A DNA stretch of 64,000 nucleotides from Oscarella lobularis. Its lineage: Eukaryota; Porifera; Homoscleromorpha; Homosclerophorida; Oscarellidae. The first letter of the stretch is position 1. Each line of letters begins with the position of its first letter. The stretch spans positions 1,612,001-1,676,000 of the forward strand of contig NC_089191.1 in NCBI RefSeq assembly GCF_947507565.1, written 5' to 3'. Of the stretch, positions 1-11,870 are shown in pieces. The position numbers were made by a program, and so were the translations under genes. The notes beneath the pieces were generated by a model. That model had not been told where the DNA came from and did no database searches. It saw only the letters and a list, made by a program, of their open reading frames with translations.

Positions 1-412
1 GACAGACTTACACTAGGAGCCTGTTCTAATGCTACTGGAAGTGTTAAATTGCCTCTGCTTCTAATAGGAAAATCTAAGAAGGCAAGGTGCTTTGCAAAAG
101 TTGACATGAATCTGCTACCGTTTTTATATCACCGTCAGCGCAACGCTTGGATCGATTCCCAACTTTTTAATTAAGCATTGGTTTCATACAGCTTTTGTTC
201 CAGACGTGCAGGAACAGCTCCATTTCCTAGACATGGAACCAAAAGCGTTATTACTGCTCGATAACTGCTCTGCACACCCTGACGGCAAAGAACTGGTTTC
301 TGACGACAGCCAAGTACGTGCAATGTTTTTGCCACCCAATGTCACGGCCTTGATACAACCTATGGATCAGGTTGTTTTGTTGGCGATCAAACAACAAAAA
401 AACAAGTTTTAG
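1..412 (+). pseudogene. pogo/Tigger DDE transposase fragment
   Basis: The first bases read in frame as part of a DDE_1 (pogo/Tigger) transposase, with GACSNATGSVKLPLLLIGKS near the start. After a stop and a one-frame shift at about 173-176 the same protein continues with LLLLDNCSAHPD (second catalytic Asp region) and FLPPNVTALIQPMDQ, ending at a stop at 410-412. These motifs are typical of the catalytic core of CENP-B/Tigger transposases, which cut and paste their own element. The N-terminal DNA-binding part lies outside the window and the C-terminus is lost. A related copy lies at 9495-12046. The frameshift and early stop mark it as dead. Family is confident; subfamily is not. Confidence 0.8.
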
Positions 413-589
413 TTTGGAAAAATTGCTCGGTGTGCGAACACGAAATTGTACAAATAGAGGCGACTCAGCAGCCATGAACACCGAGGCTCGCACACCTTTG
501 AAAAGCAACAAGTTAGCGAAAAGAGTTACAGCTTCCGTAGTCAACGCTTCTTTTCTCGACTGCGTCACCCACCGTAAAGTAATCCTATG

Positions 590-880
590 CGTGCTAACGT
601 CTTTGGGAACGATCTTTAGACTGTTAAATATACGGGCTACTACGCAACATGTTAGGCATGCACATCTGAAGTTTATTTTTTTGAACCCATGTATTTTGTG
701 GCAATCGTTATTTGGATTTAACACAAAGATACGGGCTACCTTGTTCTTGAGAAAAGTAGGAATGTACACTGTGACCAATTTTTCTCAATTCCCCAATTGC
801 TGTTTAATTGTTAATTAATTAAAACAATAAAACTCTATTGTCTGCATATGCACAACACTAAAAAAATAGAAAGACCCCTA
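590..880. repeat. Diverged copies of the ~260-bp repeat
   Basis: Sequence around 640-700 and 730-870 (atacgggct...ttgagaaaagtagg, then an A/T-rich stretch with ttaaaacaa) matches the tandem repeats at 2605-3700 at lower identity. The stretch 413-590 holds nothing I can identify. Confidence 0.5.
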
Positions 881-1031
881 CTAACAGAAGATCTGGATCT
901 TTGCTACTCCCGTTGAAGCACAGTTAAAAACGAACAGCTTTCTTCCCCGGAGGAGGATTGTACGGGCATCTGTTACTTCACGCTTTGCACGCGTGACATG
1001 TCGAGGGGGCAGTATACGCTTGGCCGTACAG

Positions 1032-1039
1032 TATAAAAG
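1032..1039 (+). promoter_or_regulatory. TATA box of the RING gene
   Basis: TATAAAAG lies 39 bp before the ATG at 1078, so transcription would start at about 1062-1066 with a very short 5' leader. The match is strong and well placed; use is inferred. Confidence 0.5.
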
Positions 1040-1077
1040 ACACGTCAGTGCGGATTGTCATAAGTTCGTATCAAATC

Positions 1078-1588
1078 ATGCCGTGTGCTATCTGCCTCGT
1101 TGATGTTCCGACGTCCGGCCGAAATGGCCTACAGATTTGTCGCCAGTGTGGACATCGACTGCATCGTTCGTGTTGGAGTCGCTGGCGCATAGCAAATGTC
1201 TCGCGTAAATCGTTCGGTTGTCCGAACTGTAAAAATCAAACCGGTATATTACTAAGCATACAAATTGTCAGGATACAGCTTTTTTCTGGTTAGATGCTTT
1301 CGATGACATCGAAGACTCGGCGGAGTCGTACGAGATGAAGGCGACATATTGCCCTGCCGGAAGCGACGACGTGTGCGAAAGGATCGTCGACCGCGTCTAC
1401 CAAACCGGCGTCGTGAGGAGTTATCGTCGTGTCGTTCGAGACATGACAACGGCACTAGAGAACCTGCGCAAAGAAATTCGGCAAATGGAAGACGACCTCA
1501 GGGTCAGCAAGGTACGCGCCCAGTATTACGAGGTGCTGTCTTTTTGCGCGTGTAGCGAACTTCTGTTTTTGGCCAGTGTCATTGTTAA
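1078..1588 (+). CDS. Small RING-H2 finger protein with coiled-coil tail
   Basis: The preferred model has three exons, 1078-1243, 1294-1511 and 1577-1588 (131 aa). Introns are 50 and 65 bp with GT...AG ends and the phases join cleanly. The N-terminus carries a RING-H2 pattern: C3-C6, then C24-H26-H29-C32, then C48-C51, with an extra C21. Such fingers usually act as ubiquitin E3 ligase modules. Exon 2 encodes an acidic and then helical charged segment (ALENLRKEIRQMEDDLRVSK) likely to form a coiled coil. A TATA box precedes the ATG and AATAAA at 1605-1610 lies 17 bp after the stop, which supports the third exon. Without the second splice the frame stays open to 1769. The layout resembles TRAIP-like E3s but the match is only to the fold. 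Host or element origin is unclear. Confidence 0.6.
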
Positions 1589-1604
1589 TTTGTTATTTTG
1601 TCAA

Positions 1605-1610
1605 AATAAA
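1605..1610 (+). terminator. AATAAA polyadenylation signal
   Basis: AATAAA 17 bp after the spliced stop codon of the RING gene, followed by a T/G-containing stretch. Canonical hexamer; its use is inferred. Confidence 0.45.
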
Positions 1611-1959
1611 GCAAAGATTAATTGCATTCTTGTGCGTTCGCTGGGAGGAAGAACGGGGTCCCGGAAGTTTCCGCCTTCGAGCATGGGCTGCGATCGCGAT
1701 GCAGCCGATGTTTGTAGACGATCAAGCCGCGGACTGAACACAACTGACGTTTATAGCAAACTTCTCTAATATCCAGACGCATCTGCTTTGTCTTTCGCGA
1801 TGGTTGTCGAACGTAAAACGTTGAAAGCTGTATTGCTGCATGTGCGTGGGCAAGGGTTGGGAGCGGGGGAATTCCCCCGAAGCCACATCAAAAGGAGAGA
1901 CAAATTTAGCCTCTTTGTTACAAGCAATCATTCATTTGTGTGTATTCGACGGTGAAGTA

Positions 1960-2337
1960 CGTCAGAAGTCTTCAAAGTGAACGGCAGTACATTGAACTTC
2001 GGTGACTTATCTACCGAGGAATTGACCGAAAGAGCGGAAGCGGCATTCGCACGCCGCGTTTTCGACCCAACGCAGTTTTGCCCGTTACCTGTCCTGTGTG
2101 ACGAATACACAGACAGGCGGAACGATCGCAAGAGACGAAAAGGCGGCGCCGGAGCAGAAGGACTACCTAGAAATTCTTGAGGAGAAGGAGCGCCAATTCC
2201 AAGCCATCCTCCGGTCGCGATTCGAGCAAGCGCGAAAGGAACTCACAGAAGAGGAAGAAAGGTTGAGAGACTTGGAAGAATGGCCGTCTTCAAAGAGGAA
2301 ATTGAAAATCTGCGCGGACACAGGAGAACGACCCTGA
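1960..2337 (+). CDS. Charged helical ORF, possible exon or broken gene
   Basis: One frame (about 1962-2150) encodes an acidic segment, DLSTEELTERAEAAFARRVF. It passes into another frame (about 2130-2334) that encodes a strong Glu/Lys/Arg coiled coil, ending LEEWPSSKRKLKICADTGER and a stop. Both stretches look coding, so a one-base shift or an unrecognised junction lies at about 2110-2150. A possible 3' splice site sits just before 1960 (gtacgtcag). I do not recognise the protein. It could be a downstream gene, or a second coiled-coil part related to the RING gene, which shares the charged style. An aataaat motif occurs at about 2543. Confidence 0.35.
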
Positions 2338-2604
2338 CTGGCTGAATTTTTTCGTTCTTGTCTTTTTGATTTTTTATAGAAAGGAGGATTGATAAATTGT
2401 ATTGTTTTATCGCATAAATTGAATATCATTTGTCTCGAAAAAGGGTGCCAGGAGAGAAATTAGCAATGGAACCTCGAATACGATGAAGCGATCGAGACGA
2501 ATTTTTTATAATAATGAATATCATGCTTTGAAAGCAAAGCGTAAATAAATCAAATTTTCGACATAAAACGTTCCTGTAAGTTAATAAGTGACACACTCAC
2601 GTTT

Positions 2605-3700
2605 TAGTGAATGAAGTCCCGTACATCCGGAATGGGTAAACTGTGTTTCAAAGAAATTCGACGAAAATGGCTGTACCCAACGCGGATATACGGGCTCTCT
2701 TGCTTTTGAGAAAAGTAAACATGCACACTGCAGTTTATTTTTTTGAATCCACCATTTCTTGCGCAATTATTATTTGACAACTGCTGTCTAATTGTTTATT
2801 TATTAAAACAACGAAATATCTACTGTCTATGTATAAAAACAAAAGAGGCCCCCAAAAGAGTGTTTGTGGGGTTTTCTCTGTGAGTCCTGTACATCCGACT
2901 TGGGTAAAAGGTTTTTTGAAGAAAATCGACGAAAATCGCTTCACCCAACACAAATATACGTGCTCTTTTGTTCCTGAGAAAAGTAGGCATGCGCACTGTA
3001 GTTTATTTTTCTGAATTTACCAATTTTGGCGCAATCGTTATTTCGCAACTACTGTCTAATTCTTTATTTATTAAAACAACGAAATTTCTACTCTCTATGT
3101 ATAAAAGGGCTTCAAAAAAGTATTTGTGGTGTTTTCTCTGTGAGTCCCGTACGTCTGGCTTGGGTAAACGGTTTTTCAAAAAAATTGACAAAATCGCTTT
3201 CCCAACACGGATATACGGACTCTTTTCTTCTCGAAAAAGTAGGCATTCGCACTGAAGTTCATTATTCTGAATCCATCAATTTCGTTGCAATCGTTATTTG
3301 GAAACAGAATAGTTTTTTTTACGTGAGTCCCGTACATCCGGATGGCTTGGGTAAACGGTTTTTTGAAGAAAATCGACGAAAATCGCTTCAGTCAGCACGG
3401 ATATACTGGCTCTTTTTTCCTGAGAAAAGTAGGAATGCGCACTGCAGTTTATTTTTCCTAATCCACCAATTTTGTAGTAATCTGTATTTAAACAAAGTTG
3501 TTAATTTCTTTATTTATTAAAACAATGAATTCTGTAGTATCTTGGATAGAACTAGAAAACATAGAAAGGGTGCCCCGAAAGAGAAAATCAGTCTTTCCTT
3601 TACGTTTTCCTAAAATTCCCGTACGTTCGGCTTAGATGAATGCTTTTCGAAAAACATGGAGAAAATCCCGTTATCCGATACCGCTATAAGGAGCTAGGCA
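2605..3700. repeat. Degenerate tandem repeat, ~180-290 bp units, five copies
   Basis: The start (g)agtcccgtacatccg...ttgggtaaacgg recurs at about 2612, 2882, 3142, 3325 and 3615. Each copy is followed by cgacgaaaatcgcttc, a gagaaaagtagg block and an A/T-rich tail with ttattaaaacaa. Spacings are about 270, 260, 183 and 290 bp. Open frames inside it are chance. 2338-2604 between the coiled-coil ORF and the repeat shows nothing else. Confidence 0.8.
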
Positions 3701-4620
3701 CACTTGTACACTACAACGTTGTTTAGTTTAAAGAAATTATGAAATCAAAATAATTGTTTAAATGAAAAATGACAATTGTAGAGTAATTGCGTTGAAGGTG
3801 GCGGGGATCATAATGCACCCACCGCCATGTCTCTGAAATTCTTGTCAGAATACGTATTCGACGCTGGAAATAAGTTGCGTCAGCGAAAATGTCTGTTTGC
3901 GTTTCCCACGTTGAGTTTTGCCCTATTCTGTTTAGATATTCATTTTAGCCGCCAATAAACGAATAGTCTGTTGGAGCAGCAAATAAGTGAGCATTGCGGC
4001 GCATAAACTCGGCTACATCATGTCGAATTGACAAGTGCTGACAGTGATGTTCATAAATAACCACAAAATCTCATCAAAAAAGCAGTTTCCGTCACCAGCG
4101 ATTTTTGAGATTTGACGATTTTTGCTTGCAAGAAAAGCTATGAGATGTTTTCAAATCGACGTCGTATTTTTGAATGGTAAATGTGGTAGCTGCTTTTTTT
4201 GCTTTAACTTTAGCCGTTGGTTCTGGTGGTAGAACTTCTCGCTCCTCACGTAGACGTTGAAATTTTGTGAATCGCTGATTTTTGTAAAGCAGTGTGTCGA
4301 TAAAAGTGCCATAATTCGACTTAAGAAGTCGGCAGCACAGAACCCTGTTTGGGAAACTGTCGTCGAAAGTTACGCCTCGCACCAGAAGAAGTCGATAGCA
4401 GTCCCGTCCCTAAGTGACGAAAATGAACACAAGGAGAAGGACAATGCGTAGCTATATTAGGAGATACAAGTATTTACGTCAATTAAATACTAAGTCACTT
4501 TCGAAGACATTTTGTCTTCTAAGTGCACTTGCTTCTAGAACGCTTGTACTTCTCTATCAGTGGCGACGCCAAAGTAAACCCTCTAATAGCTAATAGCTGT
4601 CCATAGTCGAGTCATTTCTT
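3701..4620. other. No recognisable gene
   Basis: About 0.9 kb of A/T-rich sequence. Short open frames on both strands at 4092-4451 show no domain, splice structure or motif I can name. Confidence 0.5.
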
Positions 4621-5402
4621 TTAGCAGATATATTGCACTGTCTTAATCGGCCACGCAGGACGAGAGCGAGGTCCACTGTTGTTGCAGCAGCTCGTTGGAG
4701 ATGAGAGCTTGAACAATTTTTGCATTTCTACGACTGTCCGCTGATGCAGTCTCAATCCGTTTTTGAAGGAGACTCCAAACAAGTTTTCCATTGTAACAAA
4801 AAGTTCAAAATACTCGTTGCTGACGCAAAAGAGTCCGCCTCTGTTCCTCATATCCAGCCATCTTGCGCTGTAATCGTCGATGCTTGAAAAAGCATAGGCA
4901 TGATCATGTTCAGTTGACGGACGATAGCGATCGGTGTCAATATCATCCATGTCGACGACTAGGCCTCTCAGGCAAGAGCAGAATGAGTCAGCTCTTTCCG
5001 TTTTAACGCCTGAATATTTCTTTAGCAGCTTCCTAGGAAGAAACCCTGCAGCATCGCCCAGAGCATTCATCTCATTGTCTGTCAACGTCCCTCTTTCTTC
5101 CATCGACATCTCGTAATTGCCCGGCTGTCTACACTGCCTAATAATGCAAAGGTATCAAAAATCTTTTGATTCGCTGCTTGCAAAAGTAGTCGGTCTCGGA
5201 ACGGTACTTTAGCTGCCAAATAAATGTCAATCCAGATTAAGTGAAGTCGAGACATTCGGAGACTTTCGAATGACGAAATGGCATCTTCTCGCCTTTTTGC
5301 TCTTGATCGAAACTTTTTTGTGCTGTTGAAGCAGCCAAGGATGAACATTTGGAGATTATGGACCGATTTTCTAACGGATTCCTCCGAAATGTGCTGCAAC
5401 AA
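4621..5402 (-). pseudogene. P-like transposase C-terminal remnant
   Basis: Two minus-strand frames join with a shift at about 5110. The upstream one (5402-5082) has a helical stretch with RDRLLLQAANQKIFDTF. The downstream one (5109-4621) has ALGDAAGFLPRKLLKKY and then NRGGLFCVSNEYFELFVTME. A hydrophobic AGF/YxxxKL block followed by W...NRGGL...F is the C-terminal signature of P-element/THAP9-like transposases common in invertebrate genomes. The catalytic DEM region is not present here but appears in a separate fragment at 45.4-45.96 kb. A remnant, not functional. The family name rests on motif recall. Confidence 0.5.
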
Positions 5403-7869
5403 TATCTTTGTGTCTTCACGAAGAAGTTCAAGCCGCGGAGCATTCCGATCGATAACCTATCTAATCCAAAGCGCTCCGAAACGGATCCATACCGTGTTCA
5501 TCAGTCATGGGCACCCGAAAACGGTCACGTGATAGGGAAGTTTTCTATCCCTCCTTTTCCTCTATCTATGGTGCTGACACCTACGCCTTCTTTCTTCGAG
5601 CAGCGTTTTTTCTATTTGCTGATCTACTTGGTCGTTTTAAACAGGCGCAGCGACGGCCGAAAATTGATCAAATTTGTTCTGGAATTACGCCAAGGCACGG
5701 ACAGGAATTTTTTAGCACAGAAAACGACGAGGAAGCGAACAAAATAAATAAGTGCAAGTAAGGGAATGGTGAACTTGGACAGCGTAACCCATGACAAATA
5801 TTTCTCTGACCAATATGTACTAGAAGCAGTCTTTGCTCAAAAAAAAGCATCGAACAATAACAAAACTTCCGTCAAGATTTTCTCTTTATCTCATTCGTCC
5901 ATGCAGCATTTAATGTCGAATAACGTGTTGTACTCGTGCAAACAGAGCCACGGGGAAAAGTTCAAAGAGGTACTTTTCTCAAGCGGGAATTCATTTTTTG
6001 AACACCAGCAGTGTTTTGAAGTACTGCCGCAAGTGAGCTACAGCTATATTTAATCTCTGCGGTAGTAATTAGTCAAGAAATATCTCTTTATTAGCAGCGT
6101 TTGACTTGAGACCAGTAGAATCCAAAAGCATTTCACGCGTTCTAATTAGGTTGTAAAATCTGCTAGGGATTGAATGCTAAAACCGGTAGAACCCACCAAC
6201 CGGTGGAACATTTCAAAAGGAAAACGTCGTCCAGCTCAACTTCTTCTTTTGTCATGGTTTCACGTTGACCATCGGACAAAGGGAGGAGTGAAGCGAGGGA
6301 TCAAAGCAAAGGGTAAACGATTTTTTCCTTTGCCATGATATACGCGCACGCCATGTGTTGATTATTTGATCACGAGACCATTCTAGACCAATGAACGCAG
6401 ATTTGTATGAACATTCTGACTCAGAGCCGTAAATAGAGACTAATGAAGAGCGCTAATTAATCTATGATAATATCGATTGATGACGATCACTTCCTCATTT
6501 GCTTACAATCCATTGAACAGTTTTTGCGCGTCAACTTCCATGGTTTCGAGGTGACGTCGCCGTAAACTTGCCACACAACCGGCCACACAACACAGGCGAA
6601 ATTTTCCTGCGATACGCGCTGGCGTTTCGCCTCGAATCGAAGTGCGGCTTTCGGATCGCTGACTTATTGCCTTCTATTACAATTGCCCACGTGAAAAACG
6701 TCCCATCCAGAGTATAATATTATCACAGAAAATGAGTAAGAACACGGAAGGAGATAGCGCAACGGCGCCCAGAAGAATCGTTTTATGTGCAAAGGCGCGC
6801 AGAGAAAAAACGACGCAAGGGCGCCCAGCGCAACGGCGCCTGCGAAAGTTACGTCACGCGCTTGGAGCGCCTGGCGTTGTTTTCGGCGCGCTGGAGCGTC
6901 GTTGAACGTAGCGTCATCCAGACAAGAGGGGTTGTTTTTTGGGAGCCCTCTCGGCGGCAGCGTGAGCTTCGGCGGGGGGGAGTCCCTTTGTCGGCTAACT
7001 GCGGCAGAGGGGGTCTTCTTGTCCGCTTTACCTCCGGCGTTACCTGCGGTGGAGAGGGGTCCTTTGTCGACTTTCCCGTCGGCGGTAGCGTTAACGGCGG
7101 AGGGCTGAAAGTATGCAGTCCTCAGGACGGGAGTGTTGAGAGAAACACTTGAAAATCCACAATTCTCTGTAATGCAACCTGGTACAGGATTTTTTTCATG
7201 GAGCCTGACGCCGTGCTCTGCGATGTCTTGACAGCACATTGATTCTCTTTGCTGCGGCAGTACAGCGCAATGGCCACGCGTAGTCTAATTATTATAGCAA
7301 GTGTGTACACTATCTTGGAGCATCCCCTCTATTACACAGTAAATGAAAATCGTGAAAATACGCAAATAATAGGTACATCTTAGGTTCGTACAACGTTTGT
7401 GCCTCAAGCATTTGCCGAGGAATTGATGGACCTTTGTCGAAAAGTTCTATCTAATCGGTGTGACAGTAGAAAAACATGTCTACGCGATCTTCTCAATATC
7501 TATGCAATCTTTCCAATATATTTTGATTTCTATACCAAAAAGCCATCAAGACGACCAGTTTCTGTACCTTCTGCACGCTTTTCCTCTTAAATGCTAATGA
7601 GTGTCTCAGTGTTCTTTAGATAATTCCGGATTCACTGACATCCACTATATTTCTGCATGCCACAACAGAGAAACGGCTGCAGCTATCGTTCCTCGCATCG
7701 CTCGCGAGCGGAAGCATCTTTTATGAGGAAATTCAACTACTTAGGCTGCATTATTTTGTTTACTCTGCAGAATCCAAAGAAAAAAGTATCGGAGTTAGGG
7801 GAGGCGATAAAATACTTTTAATTGACATGAGGTTTCGTCGTTAAAAGAGCGTAATTTTAATTTTAAGAT
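5403..7869. other. Long stretch without a supported gene; GC-rich island at 6750-7140
   Basis: Open frames here have no recognisable domain. At 6750-7140 a GC-rich island contains gcgcaacggcgcc twice (6757 and 6828) and related cggcg/ttacc blocks. Its overlapping frames on both strands are best explained by composition. 7150-7869 shows nothing clear. Confidence 0.45.
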
Positions 7870-8400
7870 TCGGAGCTCAATGTTGCCGACAGCAAACAAC
7901 TCAAGCAGGCTGTCGCCGATTCGAGGCGCGAGCGAGAAGCCGGTAAACCAGCTTTTTCAATTCAGTATGATTTACAACTATATAAGTTTTTTTCAAGATT
8001 TAAAATGCGTAGACGACCTTCAGGGCGAGGTCCGCCGGCTTGTGAACAAAGTCAAAAAGGATATCGCCGAATTGAAGCCCGAGCGAGAAGCCGGTATTCT
8101 AGCTTTTTTAATTCAGCATGATTTAAAACTTTATACAAGTTTTTTTCAAGATTTGAAATTGCGCGAACGACCTTCAGGGCGAGGTCTGCCGGCTTGTGCA
8201 CAAAGTCAAAAGATATCGCCGAATTGAGGCGCGAGTGACAAGCCGGTATTCCAGCTTTATAATTCAGCATTATTAGAACTTTATATTTATATGAGTTTTT
8301 TCAAGATTTGAAAAGCGCGGACCAGGCGCGGACGACCTTTGACGCGAAGTTCTTTTGTTTTCTAACGACAACAAACGACTCCAACAGGCCGTCGACAAAT
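7870..8400 (+). repeat. Tandemly duplicated exon-intron unit, ~151 bp
   Basis: Three units end in (g)agaagccggta or a close variant at 7940, 8091 and 8243, giving a period of 151-152 bp. Each has a coding-like block such as DLQGEVRRLVNKVKKDIAEL, rich in Leu/Val/Lys/Glu like a coiled coil. Each is followed by an intron-like part beginning gta(a/t), with a T-rich tract ending ttttttcaag. The splice-like borders repeat exactly, so this looks like amplification of a coiled-coil exon with its intron. The second exon is in frame; the third has a stop (gcgcgagtga). The parent gene is not visible. Confidence 0.5.
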
Positions 8401-9109
8401 AATAATGAAAAGAAACTGTAACTTTCATCTTTTCATCTTCACATTGTCTTTTCCCACATTGCCTTTGCCTAATCTAGGTATCTCTTTTGCAATGATATGG
8501 CACAATGTCGGCAGATTGGAGTTTAACAATAAGAAGTGGTGGCCGAAAAACGGAAAGAGTGGTAGCCATACGTGTGAAGTAAAACATACACGGCTTTGAC
8601 AAGAAGAAAATCCTCAACGTCCATTGTTCCGCGAAAAGGCATTTTTCCTGGTGATAAAATTCTTTGTTCAGACGATGCTGCTTGGAGAACTGCATTAGTC
8701 GAGTTCAGGCTATCGGCCTTAATTAACATCAAACCCTCTTTTGACGACTCCTCTTTGGTCGGTTTAAGAAGCGACAAAGGCGACGCGAAGTTCACCACAA
8801 GGGCCAGGTATACGAAAGAATCGCTGCGGTTCCTTGCACTTGCACTTGGTTTGTAGATTCTCTTTTACTTCTAGACAATAATTAAACTCGGGAGTTTTTA
8901 TAGGTACAAAATTAATGGACTGCTGTATTCAGATGCTGTTTATGGTTGCTGCAATCGATATTTGTAGTAGAATTTTGCAATCGAATCTAATCAATTGCTG
9001 TGATCGATTGCTGTAATCGCCTTCTGTAATTGATTGTCCAAATCAATTGCTGCGAATGTTTTTGAAGTTGTCTGGCGACTGCAGCAGGCGATCGATTAAG
9101 GAGCTAGGC
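8401..9109. other. No recognisable gene
   Basis: Open frames at 8405-8856 on either strand show no domain. 8940-9060 contains a simple imperfect repeat of (c)aatcgattgctgtaatc type. Confidence 0.4.
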
Positions 9110-9545
9110 AGTGATAATTTCATTTTACGCATGTCAAAGATTCGGTATGTCGGAACTCACATGGTTCCATACATTGCCAAATATTTTCTTGAGAGGGTTT
9201 GATATTAACTATTATATACTCTTTAAAGTAAGAGAGAGGGGTGCCACAAACAAAGAAAAAGTTTTATTCGAATTGCACAAGTAGTTTAGGAGATTGGCTA
9301 TGATGTTCTCAACTCATGTCAAGGATTGGATCTGCTAAACTCACATTGTTCCTTGAGAATCGCCTAATGTATCCTTAACCGCTAAAGATATCATCTCACA
9401 TAATAAGGGAGAAGGGTGCTACTATCTGAAGGAAAAGTTTCATTGGAATAGCGAAAGTAGTTAAGAGCTTCGAAAAGATGTTCTCAAATCACATATGTCA
9501 ATGATTTGGCAGCTACGGAAGTTCATTGTGTCTTTCCTTGAATTT
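9110..9545. repeat. ~176-bp direct repeat
   Basis: The blocks from gagaggggtgccac (9235) and gggagaagggtgctac (9411) align over about 130 bp, including ttctcaa(c/a)tca...atgtca and tcattgtg/ttccttga. A third partial copy lies near 9118-9180. The last copy runs into the pogo transposase frame at 9495. Confidence 0.5.
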
Positions 9546-9860
9546 ACCGTTGGCGAAGGTCTTTCTCTTGACCAAATGTTCATTTTTGATGAAACCGGGT
9601 TATACTACCGGTATTGCCTTTTGCCCAAAACAAATGTATTCGCAGCATTCAAAATTACCGCGGATGGCCGAAAAAGGTCGCAAGACCGAGTGACTCCTGG
9701 CGCTTGTTCAAACGTGTCTGGAAGTGTCAAGTTGTTTCTTTTAATGATTGGCAAATCATCGCACCATCGTTGTTTCAAGGGTATTAATACGTCGATGCTT
9801 CCGTTTATTTATGTTGGCCAGCGTAACGCATAGAGAGACACGAAAATATTCACGCAATGG

Positions 9861-9866
9861 TTTTAC
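9861..9866 (+). other. Left target-site duplication TTTTAC
   Basis: TTTTAC lies directly left of the inserted element. The same six bases follow its right end at 11890-11895. The uninterrupted host reading is tggttttacacttct. Confidence 0.8.
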
Positions 9867-9895
9867 TACGGTGGCCCACAAGGGTCACGCAAAGT

Positions 9896-10110
9896 ACAAG
9901 TTACAATATACAAGTTACAGGTTACATGTCGCACGTGCATGTTGCATGTTACAGGTTACAAGTTACAAGTTGCAAGTTGCAAGTTGCAAGTTGCAAGTTG
10001 CAAGTTACAAGTTGCAAGTTGCAAGTTGCAAGTTGCAAGTTGCAGGTTACATGTTACAGGTTGCAAGTTGCAAGTTGCAAGTTGCAGGTTGCATGTTGCA
10101 TGTTGAAAGT
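9896..10110 (+). repeat. GCAAGTT/ACAAGTT heptamer minisatellite, left arm
   Basis: Continuous 7-bp units caagttg/caagtta with occasional catgttg and caggtta variants. It forms an inverted pair with the array at 11580-11870. Confidence 0.9.
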
Positions 10111-10599
10111 GGAGCCAAACAGTCATTCGATTTTGGAGTTTTTCAGCAGAAATCTCTTTGAACTATTCTTGCAATTTAGTTAATCTGTTTATACTAAAGT
10201 TAAGTTAGACTAAAGTTTCTTAGATGTCCAAAGAAAATCCAATTTTGGTTGTAATCAGAAGTGTTCAATGGCATTCCGCTAAAAGCTGAAATGATCCTAG
10301 TGTCGTAGGACCTACTGAAAAGCCATGTAAAATGACTTTAATCTCAGCCACTTTTGCTTTTGCAAATGAAAGTCTTTGCGAAAACGTTTCTGTATGCGCG
10401 CGGGTCGCATGATTTTCCGAAAGTGTTCAGTGTAGCAGCTTCATGCAAGTGCAGTACACAGTCTCGACAACAATATCTGCAAATAGTGATCCTTATGTTA
10501 TATATTCCGTTGAACAAAACGGACACTCTACAGCTAAGTCTAGAACTTCTTTCATTGGCATCTAAAGTAACTGTTCGGGGTCAATATTGCGGCTATGTA

Positions 10600-10890
10600 A
10601 AAATGCAACTTGCAACATGCACTATGCAACATGCGCCATGCATCTTACAACTTGTAACTTGCAACTTGCAACGTGACACTTGGAAAATGCAACATGTAAC
10701 ATGCAACATGCAACGTGCAACTTGTGACATGCACATGTAACTTTCAACTTGCAACGTGCAACTTGTGACATGCACTTGTAACTTGCAACTTGCAACGTGC
10801 AACTTGTGACATGCACTTGTAACTTGCAACTTGCAACGTGCAAGTTGTAACTCGTGAGATGCAACATTGAACATGCAACTTGCATCATAG
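10600..10890 (-). repeat. Heptamer minisatellite, middle block
   Basis: Reverse-orientation units (acttgca/catgcaa) including three copies of a 42-44-bp higher-order unit with cttgtgacatgcac. Confidence 0.85.
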
Positions 10891-11579
10891 TATGCACGAA
10901 ACTTGTCACAAGCAACATCTTACACATGTTAGTCCCCACATAAATTGACAAGAAAAAATTTTTCTTGGGCGCCTCATAATATTCACCATGTTTCTAAGAT
11001 TTTCTAAGATCACTTTACACATATCAGGTAATATTAGTACACAGTTTCCAGAAGAGCTATTGAAAATTCTTTTTCATGCTTCGAACGCTAATTAGAAGAT
11101 GTTTCAATTACCAGGTTATAAATAGTGATGTTACATACATATTCACACACCTACATTAACCCTAGACATATAAATGTGTGATTCACAATGTATTTAATAT
11201 TCAATTATGAATCAGGAAGTCACTGTACGACATGTATTGTCAATTAATCAAGTTAGTTCTCTTAGGCTAAAGGTGTTTGACTGATCTAACCCTACTTGAT
11301 TGTTGATAATCTCCTCTACTGTTCGTGACGCTGAATGTTAATAACCTCGTCTGTTTTGCGTGATGGAGCGTGAAGAATGTCTCCGTTAATCAACTAGAGA
11401 TTTCTTTACTCTAATCAACGCACACGCGGTACACACCTTGGGCTTTTACTGTCACCATTGTGTAGAGGCAGAGAGCTTTACTAAAATTTATGCCTTGAGT
11501 GCAACTTTAATTTACAATAACGATAGACGCATCGATTATGAAAAACGAGCTTTTTGCAACTCAATACAACAATAACCGT

Positions 11580-11870
11580 GTACTTTTCAAGTTGCAACTT
11601 GCAACTTTCAACATGTAACTTACCAGTAACATGTAACCTGCAACTTGCGACTTGCAACTTGCAACTTGTAACTTGCAACTTTCAACATGTAACTCACCTG
11701 TAACATGTAGCCCATACTACATGCCTGCAACTTGCGACTTGCAACTTGCAACTTGTAACTTGCAACTTGCAATTTGTAACTTGTAACTTGTAACTTGTAA
11801 CCTGTAACATGCAACATGCACATGCGACATGTAACATGTAACTTGTATATTGTAACTTGTACTTTGCGTG
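11580..11870 (-). repeat. Heptamer minisatellite, right arm
   Basis: Reverse-orientation acttgca/acttgta units, with a ~75-bp duplication containing caacatgtaact. It pairs with the left arm as part of the element's inverted ends. Confidence 0.9.

Noticed and set aside
6664-7310. 191-codon minus-strand frame and overlapping plus-strand frames
   Set aside because: GC-rich, low-complexity island with long frames on both strands; no domain, splice signal or conserved motif.
9748-10183. Open frames reading KLQVASCKLQVAS repeats (also 10593-10951 and 11481-11908)
   Set aside because: They are translations of a 7-bp satellite in several frames and on both strands; no start context or domain.
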